From Pieris napi (lineage: Eukaryota; Arthropoda; Insecta; Lepidoptera; Pieridae): a stretch of 64,000 nucleotides of DNA. Shown one piece after another: positions 1 through 10,942 of the stretch; within the stretch, counting starts at the first letter, position 1; every line of letters begins with the position of its first letter. The translations under genes were made by a program, and so were the position numbers. The notes beneath the pieces were generated by a model. The model had not been told where the DNA came from, searched no databases, and saw only the letters and a program-made list of their open reading frames with translations. The DNA is taken from NCBI RefSeq assembly GCF_905475465.1, contig NC_062244.1, forward strand, positions 2,988,501 to 3,052,500, read 5' to 3'.

Positions 1-135
1 TTAGCTTTTCTTAATGAAGCCCTATCTCGTGCCACTATTTACAATTGGTTTAATGAGTTTAAGCGTGGACGCAGTAATCTCAATGATGATCCGCGTGAGG
101 GACGTCCTTTAACAGCGACTACTGGAGCTACTAAT
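1..135 (+). pseudogene. mariner transposase fragment (HTH end)
   Basis: Frame 1 from the first base reads as the second helix-turn-helix region of a mariner transposase, with the family-typical words ATIYNWFNEFKRGR and DDPREGRP. The match dissolves around base 135 and no DDD catalytic domain follows, so this is a 5'-truncated (by the window edge) and internally truncated relic. Family assignment rests on the DDPREGRP motif of the mariner DNA-binding domain. Confidence 0.8.
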
Positions 136-1231
136 CAGTGCTGTGCATGCATGATAGAGGAATAAGAGGGCATGACAATTAGCATAACTTTATAAGTATT
201 AATAAAACATCGAGAAAAGAAAATAATGTGAATGTAAATAAAAACAAAACATTTTTTGTTAGAAAATTTTTTTTTTGTGTATATTTCTTTCATTTGTGTA
301 TATGTATATATTTTTTCTTCATTTCAAAGAAATTGTTCTTTCTTTTTAAACGAGTTTCAATGAATTTTCTCGAATGTAAAATTAACATTCCTCCTAATAA
401 TCATGCACTTGACAGTCGTCGAAGAGACGTCAAGCATTAATAAAAAATCAACAATTTTAATAACTATTTCAAATATTATTAGGTATTACTATTTCAAGTA
501 TTATAATTGAAAATAACAAAGAAATTTTCCACTTCAACTACTATCTGGGTGACTCGGTCAGCGGTCAAATACACGAGAAGAGAAAGGTCGTCAATTCTCT
601 TCAGCAGAAAATTTAGCGGTAAATTTTCACGCTCAGGCACAATCTTTTCGCCTGTTGCTTTTCTCGATTTAGTCAGACATTTCAAGACATTAAATATTAT
701 TATCTATAAATATATAAGAAGCATCAAATAGCTCTTTAATGTTTTGTTTTCATGACTATATTATTATAGTAAAATATATACGTTTATATGTAACAAAAGA
801 TATACAATTGGGGCTTATAGTATGATTATGAATAAGATTTAAGGCAAGTTATTGCTTCAATCATTGCTTTATCGTGTTTGAACCATTTATAATATTATTT
901 CGTGTAGAAAAACTACAATACAAATAGATATTTGTTTTAGATTGATATGCTTATACAAAATAAGTTAATAAGTTTTGGCACACATATTTGAATCACAGCC
1001 AACGTGTTCTCTGGAGAAATTAATTTACTTTTCATCATATTTTAAAACCTTAGCAACGGGGGAATCACAACAGTGTAATCTTGTTAACGAAGATAAAAAA
1101 TTACCAGCCTCTATAATACGGATTAGTACGGCTTCAAAGGGGATAGTACGTTAATTACGTCCTTACAAATCGGACATCGGCATAATATGACCGCCGTTGC
1201 GGTTCACTAGTTAGGTTAAGTGCATATTAAG
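136..1231. other. AT-rich intergenic DNA, no gene seen
   Basis: No convincing coding exon or mobile element boundary is visible. Bases 494-731 are open on both strands (63 and 74 codons), but neither peptide resembles a family I know and no splice sites frame it, so I do not call a gene. Confidence 0.5.
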
Positions 1232-1297
1232 GATTCAGTCAAAGAAATAATAACTGTTTTGGGTTGGCAAAACAGTTATTATTTCTTTGACTGAATC
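1232..1297. repeat. perfect 29-bp inverted repeat, 8-nt loop
   Basis: Bases 1232-1260 and 1269-1297 are exact reverse complements (arms start GATTCAGTCAAAGAAATAAT), separated by 8 nt. A transcript from either strand would fold into a perfect hairpin. It may be a short foldback element or a small-RNA precursor; the sequence alone does not decide. Confidence 0.9.
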
Positions 1298-1635
1298 TGC
1301 CACGCTTGGCGGTTGGGTAACTATTACGTCTATAGCAGAAATTTATTTAACATAAATTAATTTAAAAAAAAACACGAGAAATACTTCTCTTAATACAATC
1401 TTAGCCTAACCAGTTTTGAAAGTTTTGAGGATGTTAAATAATTGTTATTTATGTTGTAATGACGGTATATAAATTTAATAAATCAGATTTTCACATACAT
1501 AATGGCCTCTGAGAACACTTTATCGAGACACGGGTCAGTAGAACATCTTATCAATTCCTCGAAAACCAGGGTGAAATTGGAATATCTATAAGTTATGTGA
1601 GCCTGTCAGTGTTCTAAATATGAAGGGACAAACAA

Positions 1636-2083
1636 TCTAACATATACAACTCCCGCGTCACAATGTTCGTTCCCATACTCCTCCGAAACGGCTCGACCGA
1701 TTCTTATGAATTTTTTTATGCATATTAGGTAAGTCTCAGAATCGGCTACTATCTATCTTTCAAACACCTAAGTGATGAGTGTCCATTTTTAGTTTTTTGG
1801 AAAAAAATTATTTTATTTATTTTTTATGTGTGTGTATGTGATACAACCCTTAATTTCACCCCTCTACAATCAACCCCTATTTTTTATTTGTTAATTAAAA
1901 CTTATGACTTGAACCCCGAAGTTTATATAGAGAAAAATTCACCGAAAATCCTAAAAAGTTTTCATTCCGGAAAACTGAAAATTCTCTGGGGTAGCATAGC
2001 AAAATGTGCCATGTTAATATGTTCTAAAAAGTATGCTAAGTAAATTCACATTAAGGAGAAACAAAGTTCGCGGGGGCAGCTAG
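1636..2083 (+). mobile_element. non-autonomous Helitron-like element
   Basis: The element begins with TC after an A and ends with CTAG before a T, the Helitron insertion rule (A|TC...CTRR|T). The interior contains a stretch widespread in lepidopteran genomes (CCTCCGAAACGGCTCGACCG), and the 3' end is GC-rich just before CTAG. No Rep/helicase ORF is present. Its 3' terminus overlaps the target-site copy of the next element, so that element inserted later. Confidence 0.65.
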
Positions 2084-2086
2084 TAT

Positions 2087-2250
2087 AGTGTTGCCCAAAT
2101 GCAAGACCAAGACGAGACTTAGGCCAGTCTTGGTATTGTCTTGCGTCAATACACCTGGTCTTGGTCTTGGTCTTGGTATTGCGCTCTCAGTCTTGGTCTT
2201 GGTCTTGATCTTGCAGCAAGAGTCTCGCAAGTCTCGCAAGACTTGCAAAT
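2087..2250 (+). repeat. CTTGGT/CAAGAC hexamer array, left
   Basis: Imperfect tandem hexamers (CTTGGTCTTGGTCTTGG and relatives) follow the 13-bp terminal repeat. Their presence makes several frames open here (for example 2088-2513), which is low-complexity artefact and not a gene. Confidence 0.85.
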
Positions 2251-2513
2251 ACCTATTTGCCTATTGCTATTTGTGGGGTTTGCGGGCTATCCTGGAGCAT
2301 TCACCAATGTATTGTACATCAACCAATAATAGCAGGCAGGCTACAGGCATTGTGTTGAGATTAGCAGATTTCATTACAGTGTGCGTAGGTACATTTTTTA
2401 GGCAATTTGTCGTACTCGTGACTGTCGCGCTTTGCTACGTAGGTACTGTCGTTAAAGTATGTGTAAGTAAGAAACGATGTAGGTACCTACTACAACAAAA
2501 TTGTATTCCTTAG

Positions 2514-2549
2514 AAAAATAATCGTCGTACCTACACGACGATTATTTTT
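2514..2549. repeat. perfect 15-bp hairpin
   Basis: AAAAATAATCGTCGT (2514-2528) and its exact reverse complement (2535-2549) flank a 6-nt loop. It lies inside the 3.57-kb element, next to runs of TACCTAC. Confidence 0.85.
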
Positions 2550-2759
2550 ATTTATTTAGTAAATCATCGCTGAAGACAATAGTCGCTACTAGAGTAGGTA
2601 CGATAGAAGTTGATAAACCGACACTGCAATTCTCGATGATTTTAAAACAAAATACGTAAAGCAATATGACGTCGCTCATATTTGGAGCTTTTCCACGTTT
2701 CAAGTTTGTTAAAATCACCCACTTCCAATTTTGCAGTGCAATGTCCTTTTAAAAGGTAA

Positions 2760-3184
2760 TCTATATATATAAAAATGAAACCCGTTTTCCGTTGTCACGA
2801 CATAACATGAAAACGGTTTGACCGATTTGTCTGATTTTTTTTAATAATATACCATGAAGTACGAAGATGGTTCTTACGGAGAAAAATTAAAATAAAATTG
2901 AGTGAATCAGTCTAAAAACAACACTTTTCTATATTCCCATACAAAATATTCGTAATAATACTTAAAAGTGAATTTGAACTTTAATACCATAGCATAAAGT
3001 TCAAGTGTTAATGGAGGGGTTCCGGGAAGGTAAATTTTTATTTTTTGACATAATGTATTTGTTGTCTTATCAATTTTCTTTTTTTATCTTACTAGCTAGA
3101 CCGGTGTCCCGAATAGCAGAATAAGTATTTTAAACAAATAAAGAATCGACTGTTAGGCGGTACGATGTTCGCCAGGCCAGCTAG
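2760..3184 (+). mobile_element. non-autonomous Helitron
   Basis: It starts TCTATATATATAAAAATGAA after an A (2759) and ends CCAGCTAG before a T (3185), matching both the termini and the A|T insertion site of Helitrons. The start is the typical lepidopteran Helitron 5' sequence, followed by a GACCGATT-type stretch. It is 425 bp with no coding capacity and is nested inside the 3.57-kb element. Confidence 0.8.
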
Positions 3185-3532
3185 TAATAATATAAACTAG
3201 GTATATTTTTATTACTTACAACAATTTTTATAAAATCTACCTATCCTTACGACTACATTCTTCCTTGCGAGGACAACATAATCTATTTGCGTCCGTTCTG
3301 AGCACCCGGAAACTTATTTTATTTTTTAGAACATGGGCAGTGGCGGCGACCTTTGACATGAAAGCGACGGCGGCAACACAAAGTCTAGAAGCGGACTAAA
3401 TTTTTACCTATTTTGGTGGGGTTGTCAATGTTGGCATTAGCACAGAAAAATAAAATTAAGTAAACACAACGTTTATCCACTTTTTAATAACTAGGTATCC
3501 ACGATAGAATATTTTTTCTACTAATTTCCTAA

Positions 3533-4246
3533 GGGTCGATTCGACCAAACTTCAATTTATACACGAGTAACTATACCAAGAATAATCTATTCCATGATTT
3601 TAATCTCGAGTAAATCCATAGTCGTTTGTCCACGTAATCGATAGTATAATTGCGCTAGGAATAACAATACGCGAATAGCAATAAAATGGTGAACGAAAAT
3701 ACTCGGCAAATAAATGTTGTTCTACAACGGGACAGTGTAAGAGCATACATCATGTCAACTCGATTTTGCCGTATTATAGTGTGAAAAAGTAGCTTTTAAC
3801 AGGTGTCAAACGACAACAAAAAGTTTTTATTTCTTGTTTGTTTGAGGCTTTCGTCTAAAAAGGAACTTCTGTTGAGCCCAGTTGAATTTCATTCTAATAT
3901 TATAGAAAATAAAAAATCTAAAAATAAATAAATAAATACTAAATTGTTTAAACGTTTCATTATACAATGCCAGACTATTAATTTAGTGCGTTGCGTTGAC
4001 TTGAAATTAAAACACAGAATACATATTTGTGAAATGACAGAAATCAGCTGATTGGACTGACTGACGCCATTAAATTATTCTAGGAATAGCTGTTATTCCG
4101 TGCGAAACGGCGGTATAGTTGCAATTCCCGAATAAGCCCACTATTCTTAGAATTTGTAGTTGGTAAAACGTAAAATTTATTTACTCTCGATTAACTGACG
4201 ATTTATTCTAAGATTAAGATTTACTCTTGTTTGGTCGAATCGACCC
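3533..4246. mobile_element. PIF/Harbinger-type MITE, TSD TAA
   Basis: Exact 18-bp terminal inverted repeats, GGGTCGATTCGACCAAAC, bound a 714-bp element. TAA occurs on both sides (3530-3532, 4247-4249), the 3-bp duplication expected of PIF/Harbinger. The TIR itself contains a small palindrome (GGTCGATTCGACC). No ORF is present. Confidence 0.85.
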
Positions 4247-4249
4247 TAA

Positions 4250-5479
4250 GTACTCAGTCTAAATATCTTTTTCATAATTTTTGTTTTTCAATAATATGTT
4301 GTGTGTAATTGAATGGTAAACTCTAAATCTTACTAGAGAGCTTTTTTAAAATAAACTTATTGAAAGCACTGACATGGCATATACACTTTTCAATCTTGCT
4401 GCTCACATTTTAGTACCTAGGTATCACTCACTATCTATCATTTACCGATATTAACAATGATTATTTCGAAATCAAAATATTCGCAATTCAATAGATGCAA
4501 TACCTACTTAGTTATTAATTATCATCTCGCCCGACAGCTTTTAACGCTGTAGTGTTCGAATTCAAGCCAGTGTGAGAATGTATTTAAATAAAAAAAACTC
4601 AGAGCATTCAATTTATACCTACATACTGCTGGGACATCTTCAAGGTCATTTAATTTTATACTCCTATACCAACCCTACCAAAATAGGTAAAAATTTGTGT
4701 GCCTCTGTCCGTACTCTTTGTCGGCGAATGCGGCGCTCAGTGTCAAATGCTGTGTTACACTTGTTGCAAACCGCGGTGTCTTTGTCGGTAAATTATCAAA
4801 TAAGTAGGTATTTAATACACCGACCGACCAACAGTTTATTCGCAGAACGTCACATTTCCCCAATCAACTTTGAACCTTAATTCTTTAGCGATAAACTTGA
4901 AAATCTGTTGAAGAAATTTGATAGATTGTAGTAGCTTGATGTGCTGGCGTCTGTACCATAGTATTGGCTGCCGTAGAAACTGTTACTAGACCTACTCGAC
5001 TCGCTGTTAGTTTTAAATTTTGCTAAATAGAAGAATAATATAAACTTTGAAACATAAGTTTCACACCTACATGATGTTTATATAATTTTGTTAACTATAA
5101 TTTTAAGCACATACCAACCTACGAGTACTAACTTTAGATCTGCACATTAGACATAAACAAGCATAACATATTATTATAGGTAGATACCTACAAGGTATGA
5201 ACTTTGCTAGAATGTTATTAGGGAACAGATTTGTGAGTATTAACACGCTACCTACTTAATAAATTGTTGAAATATAATAAGTACTTACCTACCTAATCAA
5301 TATACAATACGTTTCAGGGTGCTTTCAGACGAGCGGCACGTTGCCACTTACAAATACAACTGCAGCCCTTAGTTTAGTGTTATGATTTGTGATACCTACG
5401 GTTTTGATACTGGGGAACGTTTCTCAAAATCGGGATTGAAACCAAATACCTACTTAATAACGCCCAAATCTCAGTTTGT
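4250..5479. other. non-coding interior of the 3.57-kb element
   Basis: AT-rich DNA with many TACCTAC words. The interval 4690-4860 is locally GC-richer and open on both strands, but I recognise no protein in it. Confidence 0.4.
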
Positions 5480-5657
5480 CTTAACTGCAAGACGCAAGAG
5501 TCTTGCAGGCTTAAGTATTGTCTTGCTCAAGTCTTGCAGGGTTCAGTCTTGGTATTGGTCTTGCTATAATAAGGCGGTCTTGGTATTGGTCTTGGTCTTG
5601 CAAAAACGCAAGAACAAGACCAAGACTGCAAGACCAAGACCGATTTTGGGCAACACT
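5480..5657 (-). repeat. CAAGAC hexamer array, right
   Basis: Imperfect GTCTTG and CAAGAC hexamers run up to the inverted terminal repeat at 5645-5657. They mirror the left array. Confidence 0.85.
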
Positions 5658-6009
5658 AAGCTAGTATTTATCTAAAAATAAAGATAATGTGGTGAAAACA
5701 AAACAACCTTACAAGCCATAATGATTATACCTAAATAGTCTTAATTGGAATAACAGGAAACAATATTCGTTCATTTGCACGAGCTACGAATTTCACATCC
5801 TTTTTCAAAGGAAGAGAAGCAACTAGCCGCTAAGCCGTTACGATCCTAATTCTCTTCCGGTGTTATTTCCATATTTGGCATTTTGTAATCTTGCGCTACA
5901 GGTTGCAGTTCTTTGGAAATTTATTTCGATCTATACGCACTTGAGACGTATTCTGAATTTGTTTTTATAATAACTAATTTTCTAAGCTTGCTTAAGAATA
6001 GTTTTATTG

Positions 6010-6600
6010 AAGTGAAACTTCTTTAGAATCGTTGTGATTTCAAACCGGATGCAACGGAAAAAACGACAGTAAAAAGAGACAGACACATAAATTAATAGGA
6101 TTTGGCGTGGGAGAGAGTGAGATACGAGGCATTATACACTGTATAAAGCTTCCTATCTCATCTTCTCCCACGTTGGATCTTGTGAATTTATTTTAAACTT
6201 TTATTATTTTAGTTTTTACCAAATTAAAGATTGATATTAAAGTTATAAATTTAAAAATTTATAAGTTTAAAAATAGAACACAATAAAAGAGTGTCTTCCC
6301 TTTAATAGAGACTGTAAGTAGTGTTATTGGACACTTTCTTATGTAAACATCCTTATTAGTAAATTAGGTTAGACTTAAATTACTTATTAGGCTTAAGTTA
6401 GGCTAGATTGTAATGTTCCATGTCTTAGTAAAGACACATGTATATATAAAAAAAAGTTATAAATAAAAATGTAACATTAAAATATATATTTTTTTAAAGA
6501 AATGATCCTATATTTAGATAGAGAAAAAGTCTAATTTACATATTTTAATTATAAAAACTTTGTTTTTGAAGGTTTCACTTCTACCACGTGTGAATTGGAC
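6010..6600. mobile_element. MITE family with AAGTGAAACTTCTTTAG end
   Basis: The left end AAGTGAAACTTCTTTAG (6010) recurs at 32569 and 35103. The right end (GGTTTCACTTCTACCACGTG, 6571-6590) resembles the ends near 15588 and 32989. The interior is non-coding. The exact right boundary is not settled. Confidence 0.5.
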
Positions 6601-7530
6601 ACATGATTTTTTATTTGTGGGTTTGTTACGGTTAGACAGAGTATATTGGAACGGTATTTACAATTGTAAAAAAAAGGCTAATGTTAAAAAAATAAAAGTC
6701 ATCGTTTTTATTCTATTACGTAGATCCCACATGAATTCACAATATTGATATGCGGTTATGTCTTTACAATTGTAATTACAAAATAACGTGAAACTATTGT
6801 TTTAACATGTGAATAGACAATGCATCTATTCTTAGTACACCACGAAAGTATGTTTTTGATCGATTCTATACAAATGAATTGTCTATAGATATTCTGTCGA
6901 AGATTGTGAGATAAAGAGAAAGAATAACCTGCGTTTCTGATTAAAATCTACGTAATTTGGTCCTGTAAAAATATTTGTACGTTTTGAAATTAACTTTTTA
7001 CCATCGGACCAGAATTCAGTAATCATTACTACAAAATCCGTTGTCGTGTTAACCTACGTTTCGAAAATTAAATTCACGCTTATGGTACCCATAACTAAAT
7101 AATAAGTATATTCCGTTGTGACTAGATTGTTTGCAACGCGGCTTTAAAAGCTTTAGGGTCGATTTCACAGTGTATGTATCCATACCAAATAGCTATGCAA
7201 CACAAATTATTTGGAAGATAAATTGTGCTATTTGACATTCATCGGACTCATAACTTATGATGGACTTTATGTGACGAATAGCGCTACCTGACAGTCGTGA
7301 AACGCAACAATAGTGTTTATCTCCTACCAATAAGTAATAAATAGCTAATTTGGAAGACCCTAAGAGAATTAAATCCCTAATTGATATTAATATTCTAGTA
7401 TTAACTTTCTACTCTAACTGACTTCAGGAGTTTTAGATTTAGTTCCTTTATTATAAAGTTTGTGTAGCGTACTTAAATGTCTATACATTTTTACTATACA
7501 CAAACGGGCCTATAACAGTAGTAACAACCT
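6601..7530. other. intergenic, no gene seen
   Basis: AT-rich. A possible small palindromic MITE (AGGGTC ends near 7157 and 7372) is too diverged to delimit. The errantivirus inserted at the ACCT ending at 7530. Confidence 0.4.
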
Positions 7531-7825
7531 AGTCAAATCGCGACGGTTATCAAAGGTTTTTTTAAAAAGGAAAACTTTATTAAGTAAATTACACTTAATA
7601 TTCTTAACTTATAGTCGATACGAGACTCTTATTCTAAGTTGGTCGATGTTAGACCCTATCACTATGGTGGTCGATATTAGACTACTTTTAATATAATTAT
7701 AATCTTACAGCTAAAACCCCTTACATGATAACTTTGATTCGTAGAACACAATGGAATAATAAGACTAAGCATTGATTGCATTAACGCTTACGGTGCTATT
7801 TGGGTATCTGTGTGACATTGTAACT
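7531..7825 (-). repeat. errantivirus 3' LTR
   Basis: On the minus strand it starts AGTTACAATG and ends TTTGACT, giving the short AGT...ACT inverted termini of this group. It matches the 5' LTR over its whole 295 bp by eye. The env reading frame runs into it and stops at 7765. Confidence 0.92.
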
Positions 7826-9492
7826 TTTCCCTCCTTAAGCTCGAAATCATCTGAAGAACAATTTTTCGGAGGATGGTTTCGGCCTTGAAATATTATACAT
7901 GTTTTTATCTTTTTGTATGCCAGAAAGGATATAAGACTTAAAATTAAAATTACATATAGAATTATTGTCCCTAAACTGACACTATTGGTTTTCACTACAC
8001 TATCACTTTGATTTTCACTGTTTTGTAGGGCGTATGATAATACTTTTAAATTGGTTAAATCAACCCCATTCAGCTTAACAGGATTAATGTTGCTCTGGAT
8101 ACTGATCTTCAAATTTTCAGGTAAATTTACTAGCGGCAGCTTTTGAGATATAAGCTTCTCACCGTTACTGCTATGTATTCTTAAATTGTGATTTGCAATG
8201 TTATATTGGCATTTATCTTCTATGGTTAATAAGTAAGTATTTATGAGAGTGTAATGTAAAATTTCATTATCACAGGTTCTAACCAGATCAACAGGTGATT
8301 TAGAGTAGATTATCCATCGGTTAATCTGTAAAAGTTCTACTTTAATTTCTTCGAATTCTATTGGAATTTGTTTGCAAGAGACGTTGTGAGAATATTTCAT
8401 CAGGTCCAGGATACAGGTGTCTTCAACAGGTACCATGGTCTGCAGCTCATCACAGAGGTATATTTCTTCTTCTATATTCTTACATGGTGTCGACAGCGAT
8501 TTCGCTTTCAACCCCTTCGCAATAAGGTAAGGATACTTGGGTAATATTATTAAGGTAAGGTTTGTTTCAGGTTGGGTGATAGGTAAGGGTACAATTTTAT
8601 AATAAAAATAAGTTTCTTTCTTAACTAAGGGTATTTCTAATACTAAAGTAATAACATTGTTCTTAAAATACGATTTCAATGTCATGGACTGTTCAATTCT
8701 TACAATATTTTCAGGAATTACTTTAAATATCAGCTTATCTGTTTTCTCTATGATTCTAAGTACATTAATGAGTTCATTAGTATTAATTATAGATTGATGT
8801 AATACGCCCATTCTACTGAATGCTAAAATGTTTTCAATCTCGGTCAATTTTGTGTAAATTATTTGAAAATTATGTAAGAAGGAATTATAGATATGTGTTA
8901 TTTGATTAACATGTGAAATAATTGAAATGTCTTTAATATTTTTATTAATTTTATTAATTGCATCACTTAATTGTTCGAGATTGTTTGTAATATTTATAGT
9001 AGAGTTTGCAACAAGTCTTATCATTTCGGATATAACAGTAGTTTTCTTTTCCAGAGAATGTTCATGAGATTTTACATTTTTTATTAAGTTGTCATATTTA
9101 ATAGCATCATCGTAATCCAAATTTCCTGTTATCATTTTAACTAGAGATCCCAAAGGATTAATGAGTCCTCTTTTCTGTCTATTAATTGGTACAATTTCTG
9201 AATATTTGTTCAATGTGATATTTAACATATAATTAACTTGAAGCTTAACATCATTGAAGTATATTAACGAAGGGCTACTGGTATTTAACTGTAATTCTAC
9301 TATTCTATTTAGTTCTATATACCTATGCATATTAAATTCTAATTCTTCCTTAATAAGTTTAATATCTAATGTCTTAATTACTATCCACTTATCATACGTA
9401 ATCATAGCGGTTCCTTCTCTAAGAGGGAGAACGCCTGGATTCTTCTCAACCTTTTGAAGTTGAAGGGCCCGGATCGTTACTGCTTGGGTCAC
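7765..9492 (-). CDS. env: errantivirus envelope fusion protein (Env)
   Basis: A 575-codon open frame encodes an F-type fusion glycoprotein of insect errantiviruses, a family related to baculovirus F. It shows a furin-type site RQKR at residues 105-108 followed by a GLINPLGS-like fusion-peptide start, a long helical stretch at about 130-230, several N-glycosylation sequons, and one membrane anchor at about 509-528 with a 45-residue tail. No N-terminal signal peptide is visible in the unspliced frame. In this group env is made from a spliced subgenomic RNA, so the true N-terminus may come from an upstream exon. The start overlaps the pol ORF by 47 bp and the stop lies inside the 3' LTR. No stop or frameshift breaks the frame. 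Confidence 0.9.
   Translation of the reverse strand: MTQAVTIRALQLQKVEKNPGVLPLREGTAMITYDKWIVIKTLDIKLIKEELEFNMHRYIELNRIVELQLNTSSPSLIYFNDVKLQVNYMLNITLNKYSEIVPINRQKRGLINPLGSLVKMITGNLDYDDAIKYDNLIKNVKSHEHSLEKKTTVISEMIRLVANSTINITNNLEQLSDAINKINKNIKDISIISHVNQITHIYNSFLHNFQIIYTKLTEIENILAFSRMGVLHQSIINTNELINVLRIIEKTDKLIFKVIPENIVRIEQSMTLKSYFKNNVITLVLEIPLVKKETYFYYKIVPLPITQPETNLTLIILPKYPYLIAKGLKAKSLSTPCKNIEEEIYLCDELQTMVPVEDTCILDLMKYSHNVSCKQIPIEFEEIKVELLQINRWIIYSKSPVDLVRTCDNEILHYTLINTYLLTIEDKCQYNIANHNLRIHSSNGEKLISQKLPLVNLPENLKISIQSNINPVKLNGVDLTNLKVLSYALQNSENQSDSVVKTNSVSLGTIILYVILILSLISFLAYKKIKTCIIFQGRNHPPKNCSSDDFELKEGKVTMSHRYPNSTVSVNAINA
7826..7837 (-). other. polypurine tract
   Basis: On the minus strand the purine run AAGGAGGGAAA directly abuts the 3' LTR, in the position used to prime plus-strand DNA synthesis in LTR retroelements. 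Confidence 0.8.
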
Positions 9493-10942
9493 TAGCAGGA
9501 CGAACCTGTGGGGGACGTTTTATGTCTTTTATTGGAACATTTTTATCTTTTGTGCTAGTTTCTACCAATACTACATTTCTTTTTATTTTACCCTTAACTT
9601 TTGCTTTTTCATACCTGGGCTTATCCTTGCTTCTACGTCGATTTATGCCTTTAATAAAAACATTATCACCTTCATTTAAATCAAAATTAGTTTCTCCTAC
9701 TCTACTTTGTTGAACTTTTTCTTTCCTAGTTCCTATTTTATCGGTTAAGTATTTGTATAAGTAGTGAGTTCTTTTTGCATGATCCCTAACTAGTTGTTGA
9801 GTATATTCTTTATCAAAATTTAAATTGAATTGATTGTTATTTTCCGTGTGACCAAATACTACTTCAAACGGAGTGAGACCTGTTACTGAATGGATTGTTT
9901 GATTGTAAGCCATTATAGCATAAGTCATCACTGATGTAGCATCTGTGAATTTATGTTCATATTTCGCAAGTCTATATATTTCTAAAATTGTGGAATGGAA
10001 TCGTTCTATTAATCCCATTGAGTTTGGATTGTTAGGGGTGCCTATGTGAATGTCTATTTTATACAATGTCATTAAGTCTTTCATGAGTTTATTATTGAAT
10101 TCAGAACCAGGGTCTGAACTGATTTTAGTAGGTACGCCGTAGAATGAAAAATACTTTATAAGTGCCCTGACTACTTCAGGTGTTGATCTATCTGGGATTT
10201 CAAAAGCTTGTGCTAACTTACTAAATGCGTCTAATATGGTTAAGTAATATTTTCCTTCTATGGAGAATAAATCTATAAATAATTCTTGAAAAGGTCTTGA
10301 TTGAGTTTGTGTAAGTTGTAATTGAGGTTTAAATGGTCTACGATCGTATTTCATACGTTTACAAGTGTCGCATGAATTTATTAAACTGGTTACGGTTTCT
10401 TCTAAATTTGTCCAAAAATAAACTCGTTTTAAATGAGAAATTGTTTCTTTAATACCTCGGTGACAGGTTTTGCCTACGTGATACTTCATTACTATTTCCT
10501 CTTGTTCTTTTTCGTCAGTGACATTAATTACTCTTTCAGTGCATTCATATAGCTTTACGGTTTCTTTTCTAAATAATGAAATTAATACTTGTGTGAATAA
10601 TTGTCGGTGTGCTTTATTTTCGTAATAGATAAAGTATTTAATTTTGGGTCTAATATATTCTTTAAGAAATTTTTTTATTAACTCGGAATTATCTAGGGGT
10701 AAGTGAACCTCTAAAATCTTTTGCTTGGGATGTGAACGAATTTTAACTGAAAGTTCATTTTTAAACCATGGGTATATTAATATTTGGTTTGGTTTTGTAT
10801 CTATAGCTTCGTAAAGTATGGGAATGCCATCAGTATCCATATCTTCAGCAGAATGTGCTGTATCTGTACTAGAGTTTATTGTTAATGTACGTGATGATGA
10901 CCTGGAATTAACTCGAGATGGAATAGTGCGTATTTCTTGCAT
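9446..10942 (-). CDS. pol: errantivirus Pol remnant: integrase with a fused N-terminus
   Basis: A 498-codon open frame holds the complete integrase. The zinc-binding HHCC is H155, H161, C191, C194, and the catalytic DD35E is D224, D277, E313. A basic C-terminal region (about 400-480) follows. The first ~25 residues begin at an ATG placed after an A-rich leader and do not look like reverse transcriptase or RNase H. Residues ~26-130 resemble the RNase H-integrase linker. The simplest reading is an in-frame deletion joining a leader/gag start region to the end of RNase H. The ORF could therefore make integrase without Gag, protease or polymerase. The exact junction cannot be placed without a full-length relative. 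Confidence 0.88.
   Translation of the reverse strand: MQEIRTIPSRVNSRSSSRTLTINSSTDTAHSAEDMDTDGIPILYEAIDTKPNQILIYPWFKNELSVKIRSHPKQKILEVHLPLDNSELIKKFLKEYIRPKIKYFIYYENKAHRQLFTQVLISLFRKETVKLYECTERVINVTDEKEQEEIVMKYHVGKTCHRGIKETISHLKRVYFWTNLEETVTSLINSCDTCKRMKYDRRPFKPQLQLTQTQSRPFQELFIDLFSIEGKYYLTILDAFSKLAQAFEIPDRSTPEVVRALIKYFSFYGVPTKISSDPGSEFNNKLMKDLMTLYKIDIHIGTPNNPNSMGLIERFHSTILEIYRLAKYEHKFTDATSVMTYAIMAYNQTIHSVTGLTPFEVVFGHTENNNQFNLNFDKEYTQQLVRDHAKRTHYLYKYLTDKIGTRKEKVQQSRVGETNFDLNEGDNVFIKGINRRRSKDKPRYEKAKVKGKIKRNVVLVETSTKDKNVPIKDIKRPPQVRPASDPSSNDPGPSTSKG

Larger units (their letters stand above)
2087..5658. mobile_element. 3.57-kb element with CAAGAC/GTCTTG subterminal repeats and 9-bp TSD
   Basis: The left end starts AGTGTTGCCCAAA (2087-2099); the right end carries its exact reverse complement (5645-5657). 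Both ends hold about 165-180 bp of imperfect hexamers built on CAAGAC/GTCTTG in both orientations. The 9-mer AGCTAGTAT occurs immediately left (2078-2086) and right (5659-5667), as expected for a target-site duplication. A 9-bp duplication with subterminal transposase-binding-like repeats suggests the Mutator-like superfamily, but no transposase ORF is seen, so class is inference. A Helitron (2760-3184) and a Harbinger MITE (3533-4246) lie inside and must be later insertions. Alternatively the two ends are separate short elements, with the matching flanks a coincidence. Confidence 0.6.

Noticed and set aside
228..440. 70-codon frame rich in F, K and I
   Set aside because: Low-complexity translation of AT-rich DNA with no splice or family support.
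494..731. Open frames on both strands
   Set aside because: No recognisable protein, no conserved motif and no exon borders; likely chance or an old relic.
2088..2513. 141-codon plus-strand frame
   Set aside because: Runs through the CTTGGT hexamer array; an artefact of the repeat.
9254..9713. Plus-strand frames opposite env and pol
   Set aside because: Shadows of the minus-strand proviral genes.
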